Notes under the pieces: generated by a model
Database searches by the model: none
What the model was told of the DNA's origin: nothing
The model's input: the letters and a program-made list of their open reading frames with translations, nothing else
NCBI GenBank assembly: GCA_021399435.1
Contig: JAJTUP010000160.1
Location: forward strand, 1-63,193
Source of the DNA: Diaporthe sp. PMI_573
Lineage: Eukaryota; Ascomycota; Sordariomycetes; Diaporthales; Diaporthaceae
Direction of reading: 5' to 3'
Length of the DNA: 63,193 bases
Made by a program: the position numbers and the translations under genes
Part shown: piece by piece, positions 54,947-63,193 of the stretch
How the letters are laid out: the number at the start of each line of letters is the position of its first letter
How positions within the stretch are numbered: position 1 is the first letter of the stretch

Positions 54947-57397
54947 CTAGTACACCACGGCTTTACACCGCTTCTGACCTGGATGGACCACATGTCGTCG
55001 TCTCTTTACGACAGCCTTATGAGCCGGGAACAACAGGCTGACAGCCGTTCGACGCCGAGGTCGATATGCCTTGAACCCGACCACGAGGCCGGGGCCCTTA
55101 CTTCTCCTCACGCCACCGCCAATGACCAGCCCATCCCTTCCCTTTCGCAAAGAATTCAAGCTCCTTACAATCTTGTCATAGCTCCCAAAGAATCCATGGG
55201 CCCTTGCATCATTGCGTCCCCTCGCCTCAACCATCCCATGACCCAGCGTTACGCCCCAGAAAGGCAGCACCTCGTCCGACCCACCACCAAGCTCGATAGC
55301 ATGGGCATCGATGCCCCCTTCCTTCTCCAGTAGCACGCTGTATATCGCCCCCGTGTATCTCACCAGCTTGCCCGACAGCACCTGGGCGGAGAACACCCAG
55401 ACGTGCCCGTCGCCCGCAGCCGTCAACGGGTCAGCAGTGGGCAGGGTGACGGGGTGCCAGGGGGTCACGAGCACACCCTCGAGCCGGACCATTGCGTGAC
55501 TACGTACCGGAGTGGCAAGCAAGGCGGCGACCTTCCGGGGCCCGGATGGCGTGGCTACCACATCGCCCCTGCGCAGCGACGAGATCCGGACGTGTTGCTT
55601 GCCGCCGCCATCGCCAACTCCGAGGCGCACGGGTGTCCGTCCCGCGAAGCACGGCGCGCTCGACGAGTTGTATGACCTCATCGAGATGGCCGCCGCGGTA
55701 CCGGTGGACCTCGACCTGTCGACGAAACTCCCGATGGCGCCGGTGCGCGAGGCGCACCGGGCCATGCCGTGCCCGCCGACTGGTCCTCCTCCTCCTCCAA
55801 GAGGGCCGCTGATCTTGCTCGGCTTCGGGGCGGGGAGGTCGTCGAAGGCGGAGCTCAGGGCGTTGCGGCACCGGGTGAAGAGCGGGGACCCGGCGCCGTA
55901 CTGCAGGGGCCCCGGGTCCTTGAAGCTGTTGCAGGCCTACCTCGCGTACGCACCATGCAGACTAGGCAGGTAGTGCTAGCCCCAGCGGGCGAGGTACTTG
56001 TCGTTGGACAGGGCGATGGTCACCTGGCCCAGGGGCTCCGGGCCGGTCAGGTCCTGCATGAGGGCCGCGCACATGGCGTCTTTGGGAAAGTGGGCCGCGG
56101 GCAGCGAGGCGATGATGTCGCGGAGCTGTTGCTGTTTCTCGGCGAGGCCGGCTGGGGACTGGAGCTCGGGGTTGAGGCGGTGCTCCCCAAGGGCGTCTAT
56201 CGGGAAGAGCTCGGAGAGAAAGGCGCAGATGCGGGATCGGGAGACGTGACTTGCTGTCTCGGCGTCGGAGAGGGATGTAAAGGATAAGTCCATCAGGTCC
56301 CGGCTGGCGTGGCTGATGTGTTGTGCTTCTGTCATTTTGTTGTATTGAAGGGCGACGTTCAGAAATGACGGCTCCATGTCACTGTCTGAAGAGCTGCTCT
56401 TCCACCTCAAATAGACATCCCGAGATTGGCCGTACTGTAGACTTCCTAGTGGTATGTTGAGTTCAAAGTTGCCGCCAGGAGCCTGGACAGGATGCTCTTG
56501 GCCCACAGCAATCCCCACTGTCTGCTGTATTGTGACGATGTTGGGATATGTCAATCTGAGAGTGGCAGTATTGGCAAAAGTGGACTGGAGGTTGGCAACG
56601 GCGTGGACAAAGACAGTGCCTATCATGCCTGCATCGGGAATGAAGGCGTAGTTACCTCCTCCAAACTCTGCAATTGACTTCAGCAGTCCTGATCTGAGGG
56701 TATATCCGAAACCGAAGGTGTGGACGGACGGCACTATACCACCCATCGCCTTGAGCGCTGGCACGTATCCTTGTTGGGGGCACATGTGGTTCGGATCTCC
56801 ATCCGTTAAAACCATGACAGCAGGTACACGGCCTGTATTTGCTTCGTTCTTGAAAAGCTTGATGCCATCTCGCAATCCGTGCCACAGATTTGTACAGCTC
56901 TCGAGTCCCATGGCCTCAATCTTCGCCTTGGCGGTTTCCTTGTTTGGGTCCGTCATCTCTGTCAGTGGTTGGAGAACCTTGGATCCGTTGGAAAATGTCA
57001 CGATTGCCAGTCGATCTTCCTTCGTCATCGTCGACATTATCATGCGGCATGCGTGCTTGACAAGGTCCAATACCGAGAGACCTGTGCTCTCGTCCTCGCC
57101 AGGAGCAGGGGCATCAGCACCCATGCTGCGCGACACGTCAATCACCAAGGCGATATCGCATGGCACGCGTGAGAGCTTTTTGTTTTCTGGCACCTTCGGC
57201 GGTTGGACTGTGAGAATGACACCATCTTTGTCGGATAGTGGTTGTATTCTCACGGCAGCACCACCCTGTGGGGAAGTGTTCGCTCCACGAGGTTCCTCGA
57301 CCTGGGCGTAAGGAGGAGGGGCGTCATTGATGTCCACAACCTATGATCTGTTAGTTACGGCTCATATCGATGTCTGCGGATAATATAGTCTTACCAT
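54947..57397 (-). pseudogene. VWA-Hint (Vwaint) protein with two in-frame TAG codons
   Basis: Large fungal VWA plus intein-like Hint protein. The start is inferred at ATG 57395-57397, a one-codon coding segment followed by a 54-nt intron (57341-57394; GTAAGA, CTAAC, ATAG) that joins M to VVDINDAPPPY. The VWA domain has IALVIDVSRSMGAD (MIDAS) and VMVLTDGDPN. The post-VWA region runs to LSNDKYLARWG. TAG codons then occur at 55976-55978 and 55937-55939, both in the same frame, and the protein continues HYLPSLHGAYAR and ACNSFKDPGPLQY. The Hint domain follows: HVRISSLRRGDVVATPSG, VLVTPWHPVTLP and VTLGHGMVEARG, to 54947. Each TAG is explained by CAG-to-TAG. The N-terminal Cys of active Hint domains appears to be Thr (AGRTPVRLG), so self-splicing is unlikely. 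No other stops break ~800 codons. Confidence 0.82.
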
Positions 57398-57528
57398 TGT
57401 GATTAATATCACCGATAGAAAGTCACCAAGTACGTTAGTCAAAATCTGAAATGTCGAGTCGCTGTGCAGATTAGCTGAGAAGAGGAATATAGATTTAGAA
57501 GAGAGGGTGATTGTAGACTCGTCCTCTA

Positions 57529-57538
57529 CTTTATATAG
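57529..57538 (-). promoter_or_regulatory. TATA box of the VWA-Hint gene
   Basis: Minus-strand TATATAAAG about 135 bp upstream of the inferred ATG. It supports treating the longer upstream frame (57362-57547) as 5' UTR. Confidence 0.45.
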
Positions 57539-57547
57539 ACAACGCAT

Positions 57548-58497
57548 ACAAAAGGGACGAGGCAGCCACTTCTATACAGTCACCGCCACTCAACTGACCA
57601 GCATTACGTTGTGACAAAAACAAAAAGACCAAAGCAATGGTCAGGCGGAGAAGTAGGGATGTTGGCCAGGGTTGGGGAGGTGGTCGGCCTTGCGTTCTGA
57701 CTGGTGCTTAAACGTCTACCCTGGTCAAAGAGGCAGTGACTCAACGCCGGTGGCGGTTGGTAGACAAGAAAAGGTAGCAGTTAAGGGAAATCTACCGTAT
57801 TGAAATACACTCCCTCAAATGTCTAAGCCTCTTGGCCATATGTAACATTCGGCTCACTTCGTCCTTTGCAGGTGGTCTGCCATGCCACACTCAGCACTGC
57901 CCCGTTCTTGCCCGCAATTCAGGCGGTCTGCCTTACCCAGTTTCCATTGCCTACGAGTAAAATCACCAAGCCACCTAATAGCGTTAGTGATTGACTCACT
58001 ATCGATTAAACTCCCAGAGATAGACCCCGGATTGGTCGCTCTGTGCTCCGAGGCCACTCCTTTGACTGAAAAGCTGTTTATATCTGACTGATTTGAGGGC
58101 TTGGAAACATAGTGCTGATTGCAGCCAGCATTTTGTTGTCCGGTCAGAAACTAGAAGATCTTTGTGGGAGGAACCATGCAGTTCAAAGTACCAATGCAAC
58201 GAGAAGTACTCTGCATGCTATCATGTGCCATTGGATGGATGGATGGATTTTATTTCGCCCGGGCGGACACACCCCAGAGGGCCTTTGCGCTAAGCTATTT
58301 TCGTTTCGTACGGTTCTTCCATAATCACCCGAAGCCCCACAATTTCACTCCACTGACTAGTCCAATCTGATGTATATGCAGTGACAGGCCTGCTTGAAGG
58401 CCAATTTCTCCAAGTGTTCAGCATCCTATCCTCAGCAGCTGAAGCACGGTCTGCCAAAATGAGACCGTATGATGTTAGTAGGATTCAATCTGAATAG
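57548..58497. other. Intergenic, no gene seen
   Basis: Promoter side of the VWA-Hint gene and 3' flank of the LINE. Overlapping short frames only. No poly(A) tail is evident at the LINE's 3' side. Confidence 0.35.
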
Positions 58498-60640
58498 TTA
58501 GTGTGCCTGAGGCTTCTGGTCCATGTCAAGCCTCCCCGTTGCAATGGCAAATTTGATCGTCGCCCGTACTGCCCGCATGTCTGGTGTCCATTTGTCACCG
58601 TCAGACGCCGCCTTTCCCCCCAGGAAGTATGATAGGTTTCCCATCTTTGTCTGTGAGCATCGCAACATGCCTTCCCGTTGCGCGGTCCATTTTGCGCAGC
58701 GGAATAGGAAGTGTTCCACTGTCTCTGATGCTAGCCCGCATTCGCAAGTGTCCGATTCCATCGTTCCTATCTTGCATAGAAAGCTGTTGAGTCTCACCAT
58801 TCCGGTGCGGAGCTGTGATAGTACGTCTGCTTCCTTCCTCTTCAGCGGGTCATATAGAGTACGGGTATGCTTGCCTGGCAGTGCCGTATCTATCTGCTTC
58901 GAGTATTTCCCGACTCTTTCTGGTAGTGTTCTTGTTTGCCGCTGCTTGGTTATCGCTAGTCTTATCCTTGTGGATCTTGCTAGATGTGGTGGCACATCTG
59001 GTCTGCATTCTCCTTCTGTGGCCTTCCGCGCTGCTGCTTTGGCTTTTGGTCCCAGCGCAAAATCCTCTTCTCCTGCTGGAACCCACAACATCCGGAGAGA
59101 GTGGCCCTCGTCTTCGAGACGCTTCATATGGTCGTATATTTGCCGTATGATCTGTTGGCCGGATTGTTGTCGTGGCCGCCGTATGGCTTCTAGTGCGGAG
59201 CGGCTGCTCGTCATGACAGTCACATCCCGCCAGCAGAGTCCAGACGGCATACATCTCAATACCATCTCTATAGCTCCCAACTCGGCGATGTATAGGTTCA
59301 GCTCCTCCGTCAACCCGAGAGTGATGGAGTAGCTGGCCACTACCTCGTCATCTTTGTTGATCGCCGTATCTCGTACGACACCTCCCATGCCTACCATGCC
59401 CCTTCTCTGCGAGGAGCAGGTGGCAATAACTATGCCATTCACCCTCTTTGCTTCTTCCACCGCTCTCTCCCGGTCAGGGTCGCACGACACCGGGATACGG
59501 TTCCTCCATGGCGGTAACGCGTACTCCCGAATGATCTCCATTCGTTCAGTGGCTGTTTCCCCTTGTACTTGAGCAATCCTCTGCATCGGCGATACGAATC
59601 GGCGACACACTTTCACTTTCAGTGTCGCCAACGGGTGTGTCCTGGGAAGGGTCCGGAGGTTGATCCAAAACCTTGTTGCCGCTTGCGCATGCCGTTCTTG
59701 CACCGGTTGGATGCTAGCTTCGGCCTCTGCCACCGCCGTTGCGACGGTCCGGAAAGCCCCCGTGATCGCCTGTGCCCCGACCATCTGTGCCTTGTCCAGC
59801 CAAGCAGCTTCTCTAATGCCACATGAGTGCGCCCACACGCTGGACGCATAGTCCATGGTGGGAGCTACTGTTGCTACGAACAGTTGTCTCGCAGTCCGCG
59901 GTGACAGCATCTTCAGTCTTCTCAGACACATAGCAGCCGAGAGCCCCTTTGCGGCGGCTCTAGCTATGTGTTCCTTGTACCGCAGCTTCGCGTCCATGAC
60001 CACTCCCAGGATCTTGGCGCTCGCCTTGGGCTTGACTACTTTTCCTTTGATCATGAACGCTTTGTCGCTGGTACGCGCGGCGTTTCGCGTGAAATGCACG
60101 ATGGTCGTCTTGTCTCCGTTGAACGTCGCACCGCTCCGTCTTTCCCAGCCCAGTGCTTCGTCTATAATTGATTGGATGCCGGCTCGATTCTCCTCCGCTG
60201 TTGGTCCCACCACCCAGGCTGAGTAGTCGTCCACGAATGCCATCGAACCACCTCTTGCGTTGATTCTTCTCTGCACCAAATCTGCATTGAAGAACAGGAA
60301 CAACACCGGCGACAGTGGTGATCCTTGCGGGAGACCTGCCTGTGGCAACTCCCGTAGCTGTGACTTGTACCCATTTACCACCACGGTGGCCATGCGTCCA
60401 GAGCAGAAGGCGTCAATCCATCTCACCAGTCCACCAGGTATGCCTCTCGCCTTCAGCCTCTCCAGTAGTCGTTCTTTGAACACTCCGTTGTAAGCACCCT
60501 TGACGTCGAAACTGATCAGACTGAGCACCCTGCCGGCCCTCCATGCCTTGTAGATCTGCTCCTGCAGCAGTATCAGTGCTTGTTCGGCTGACCTTCGCTT
60601 CCTTGCCCCGATCCAGGAGGCTTTCATGGCTGTCGTAGTG
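58498..60640 (-). mobile_element. 5'-truncated non-LTR retrotransposon (LINE): RT, RNase H, zinc knuckle
   Basis: Reverse-transcriptase ORF2 fragment of a Tad1/I-like fungal LINE. LINE similarity starts near 60620-60640 at GARKRRSAEQALILLQEQIY. RT motifs: LISFDVKGAYNGVFKERLLE (first Asp), LPQAGLPQGSPLSPVLFLFF, SMAFVDDYSAW (FVDD catalytic box) and ILGVVMDAKLRYKEHI. An RNase H-like domain follows (VGMGGVVRD, NLYIAELGAIEMVL) with weak catalytic residues, then a Cys-His knuckle CECGLASETVEHFLFRC. The frame is open for ~700 codons with no stop, so insertion is recent, but the endonuclease and ORF1 are missing and it cannot move alone. The open frame continues upstream to 60756 through host DNA. 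Confidence 0.9.
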
Positions 60641-60700
60641 AGATATTTGGATAGCAACGTTCGCGGTAAGGGGGTAGTGTTGCGCCCAAATAACCGCGAG

Positions 60701-61909
60701 CTAATCAAAGAGCCAAAAGAGGATGCTCGAAGAATCAAAGCTTCTTGCGGTCTCAAGTGCAGTCAGAATTATGTAGATGAGACATGTGATAGCGCCCGCG
60801 TTATCCGGGCTTGTCGCCTGAAGTGCATGGGACAGTCCATCCAGGCAAGCCTGCAGAAGAGGGGATTCTTCCTGTTGGTCCCATCCCTCAAGTAGGACGT
60901 GTGCAAGCCGGAATTTTATTACAAAGTCTAGCATATGTACTTCCTGGATGGGCAATGCATGATCGCGTGATGGCCAACCATTTGAGGAATTGAAATAGTC
61001 TGGATCGGGATATAGAGACAGCAGAGGATTGTCGAACGGCGTGGTTGTCGCAGAAGTCATAAGGGAACAAGTTGGGTTCCGAGACGAGAATAAAGACTCA
61101 AGTGTGTGTATGATGTGCTGAGGATTGGGAACTGCAACCCGCGGCAGTTGTCTTGACGGTTGGCGTCCGACATCAGTGGCTTGCTGGTCAGGTCGGCCGT
61201 GAGGTTGGCAGCCCCTGCGCCTTGCATTCTTACGAGTGCGCTTGAGGTCTGGCGATCCAAACACGGCTAAAAGGCGGTTGCGTTCTTTTGTCTCTAACTT
61301 GTTGAGGCCGGAAGAACCCCTGCTAACATACTTTCGGATCCGCTCGACATCTGGATGACTGGTAGTGGTGGGCTCTTGTGGGTATTCGCTAGAACACGTT
61401 TCATGTTGTCGTTGCCCTATTTCTTTCCGCTGTTCCTCTGATGGCAGACTGGCGATGTAATCTGCTGTCACGTTCTTATTGACACCCCAATCCTTGAATC
61501 GTGCTTTATACATCCTCTCGGTGGCGACGAAGTTGTGGTCGTGTTCCATGATCTCAAGGACCTCTTTGAGCGTCTTGTTTGTATATAGCTCAATTATCTT
61601 GTCTCGGTGCCGTTCCCAGCCTTCGGGGGTGGCATAGCTCATACTGCGGACCTGCCTTTGTGTCGCATCAGGAGCTCTTGAAACCCCAGCGGTTGGGTCC
61701 CACGGAGGCTCTGGACTTGGTGTGTATACGGACGATTGGGTGGGAGATTTGGAGCCAACTGGTCCGATTTCGTTACTTGAATCAGTTCTGGAGGAGTCCT
61801 TGCCAGCAGGCAAACCGATCATAGTGATTGTAGGGTTTGAAGTGCTTATAGTTTTGTCACCACTCCAGTCGCCATGTATTTCTGAACCAAAGCGTCCTGC
61901 GTTTGGCAT
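60701..61909 (-). CDS. Clr5-domain protein
   Basis: Start ATG 61909 (MPNAGRFGSEIHGDW), the first ATG in the frame; about 402 residues. The Clr5 domain lies at residues ~95-145: ATPEGWERHRDKIIELYTNK, LKEVLEIMEHDHNFVATERM and YKARFKDWGVNKN. This domain is named for a fission-yeast silencing factor and is common in ascomycete proteins of unknown function. A basic segment (DLKRTRKNARRRGCQPHGRP) may direct it to the nucleus. The C-terminus (LDFVIKFRLAHVLLEGWDQQ, ITCLIYIILTALETARSFD) ends 60-80 bp before the LINE begins, so the insertion is at or just past its 3' end. Whether the natural C-terminus was lost cannot be told here. Confidence 0.8.
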   Translation of the reverse strand: MPNAGRFGSEIHGDWSGDKTISTSNPTITMIGLPAGKDSSRTDSSNEIGPVGSKSPTQSSVYTPSPEPPWDPTAGVSRAPDATQRQVRSMSYATPEGWERHRDKIIELYTNKTLKEVLEIMEHDHNFVATERMYKARFKDWGVNKNVTADYIASLPSEEQRKEIGQRQHETCSSEYPQEPTTTSHPDVERIRKYVSRGSSGLNKLETKERNRLLAVFGSPDLKRTRKNARRRGCQPHGRPDQQATDVGRQPSRQLPRVAVPNPQHIIHTLESLFSSRNPTCSLMTSATTTPFDNPLLSLYPDPDYFNSSNGWPSRDHALPIQEVHMLDFVIKFRLAHVLLEGWDQQEESPLLQACLDGLSHALQATSPDNAGAITCLIYIILTALETARSFDSSSILFWLFD

Positions 61910-63193
61910 GATAAGATGCGAAGGAGTCAAATCTTGGTATCAAGGCTTGTATTTCTTCAATGATACTCTGGTTTTCGGGAATTGAACATGTAATATTTAC
62001 GCATGCAACGCGATGGGCTTGTCTCATAAGTTCATCAGTGCTTCTGGCAACATGCGGCTTATTAAAACAGGGCCGGTGGGCTTGGTCTAGTGCAAGAATT
62101 TTAGCAACAAGGATGACTAAGCCAAGCTCTCCTCAAATCTCCAGGCCGTCCTCCGTTCACAGAACACGTTTTTGCTTTCTCTCGCTGGATCCCATCGCTC
62201 TCCCTGCCTCGCACATAGAAACCGCTGCGGTACACGCACGAGATATTGCCGCTGGAAATAGCAGTCACGCTTCCCCATAAGAGCCCAGAATATTCCTGAC
62301 GTTTTGGCAAAGCCCATCTCAGGTACCTCTTGAACCATGACGAAAGGCACAGTCGTTATACAGTCTCACAAGTGCAAATGTGTCAGTAAAATATATGCTA
62401 AAAATTCCTTCCTGAATGCGGCTGACGTTTTATAGGAACGTGGACATGAATTTGATCCAGCCAAGTCCACCTGCGATTCCTATCTCACGTGGTTTCCACC
62501 CACCCTGTGCGGTTTGCGCTGTGCCAATCTTATTTGTCGGGCATGTGGGCAAGGAAAAGCAGCATCTTATATCGACCCACCTCCACCATACACGCCAAAC
62601 ACCAAGTGATCTTCAGACGCGCGCATATGTGCCGTCAAGCACTGCATTCATTGTACGAGCTTTTTGGGGAAGCCGAGGGACACGTGAGAATAGGAACAAT
62701 ATAAAAAACGAGGGAACCTCAGTTTCTTTTCTGTAGACGAGTATTTGGAGCATTTTCGGAATATTTCTGGAGATCAGCTTTAGCCGCTTTTGAATGGAGA
62801 TATCGTCGAGATTTGATCGCATATCTTGTATTAACCTGTCGAAGAACGTGAGTTACTGCATATAGCCGGACGATCAAAGAAAAATCGTGTATAGAAATAT
62901 GTTGTGAAGTTCTCGGAGGCACGAGTTCAGTCCTTAAATAGTAGAATGGGCAGGAGGCCTATCGTATTAGTAATAGTCGCTTTAAAGTGTAAAATCAAGG
63001 AGTAAAATCTTTGGCGGGGTACTTTTGGACACAGTAGTCTGTGCATGCTTTTCTGCTATTAACATCTGTTTGGGTCTGGGATTAGATTTTGTACTGCCAA
63101 GATGATTAGCAAGCTTGAACTAATGCTGTATACATCGGCCATATACCCAGTGTCGACGCCGGACATGCCAATGCCCATATGCTTTTGCCAATC
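61910..63193. other. Intergenic to right edge, no gene seen
   Basis: Only frames shorter than about 106 codons on either strand, with no family resemblance, RNA gene or repeat that I can support. Confidence 0.4.

Noticed and set aside
23262..54947. Selective use of TAG (amber) as the in-frame stop, hinting at suppression
   Set aside because: Most internal stops are TAG, but the MULE also has TGA and the bZIP remnant has TGA. Simple C-to-T/G-to-A mutation explains all of them.
55403..56287. Long plus-strand Arg/Gly/Pro-rich frames opposite the VWA-Hint gene
   Set aside because: High GC creates long antisense frames; the minus-strand frame carries the recognisable domains.
58498..60756. The 752-codon frame as one complete LINE protein starting at 60756
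   Set aside because: The first ~40 codons overlap the Clr5 gene's 3' end in another frame and lack LINE similarity; the element is 5'-truncated.

Overview
This window reads as accessory, repeat-rich DNA of a filamentous ascomycete (Pezizomycotina, most likely Sordariomycetes). The reasons are short GT-AG introns with CTAAC-like branch sites, a FunK1 kinase, a HET-domain gene, Zn2Cys6 regulators, 2EXR proteins, a Clr5 protein, a VWA-Hint protein and a fungal-type Gcn5. No bacterial operons, CRISPR arrays, rRNA or confident tRNA genes were seen.

Layout. 1-2.3 kb: 5' part of an LTR-retrotransposon gag running off the left edge, then a mosaic of copia gag and a transposase tail. 3.3-5 kb: CCCH zinc-finger protein with one intron. 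6.9-10.1 kb: head-to-head FunK1 kinase and HET gene, each broken by one missing base. 11.6-13 kb: TDP2-like phosphodiesterase. 13.4-17.6 kb: hAT relic, an unrecognised gene, and a complete but decayed Fot1/pogo element with 40-bp TIRs inserted two bases after that gene's stop. 20-22.7 kb: unrecognised gene and a 2EXR-like gene. 22.9-26.8 kb: a 3.1-kb MULE with 55-bp TIRs and an 8-bp target duplication, sitting inside a 2EXR gene just after codon 6. 27-27.9 kb: truncated coiled-coil protein. 28.3-29.5 kb: a Gcn5 acetyltransferase paralogue whose catalytic Glu is Lys. 31 kb: GH64 glucanase C-terminus. 33-36 kb: five-exon NirA-like Zn2Cys6 regulator. 36.6-39.3 kb: two unrecognised genes; the first has two 55-bp upstream repeats with a covarying hairpin. 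40.2-41.2 kb: C2H2+Zn2Cys6 regulator cut off at a MULE-terminus relic. 41.5-43 kb: divergent protein kinase. 44.2-45 kb: multi-exon membrane protein. 47.5 kb: small VWA protein. 48.8-49.8 kb: hAT transposase C-terminal half. 51-52 kb: ankyrin repeats interrupted by a GC-rich insert. 53.7 kb: bZIP remnant with a stop in the basic region. 55-57.4 kb: VWA-Hint gene with two in-frame TAG codons. 58.5-62 kb: 5'-truncated LINE beside a Clr5-domain gene.

The general picture is a genomic compartment where signalling, regulatory and self-recognition genes are duplicated and then broken by transposons, single-base frameshifts and C-to-T type nonsense changes (RIP-like). The most notable items are the Gcn5 paralogue lacking its general base, the covarying hairpin repeats upstream of the 36.6-kb gene, the 82-bp TG...CA repeat with a 5-bp target duplication, and the precise MULE disruption of a 2EXR gene. 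Intron positions and joins were deduced by eye from splice signals and family resemblance; no search was run.
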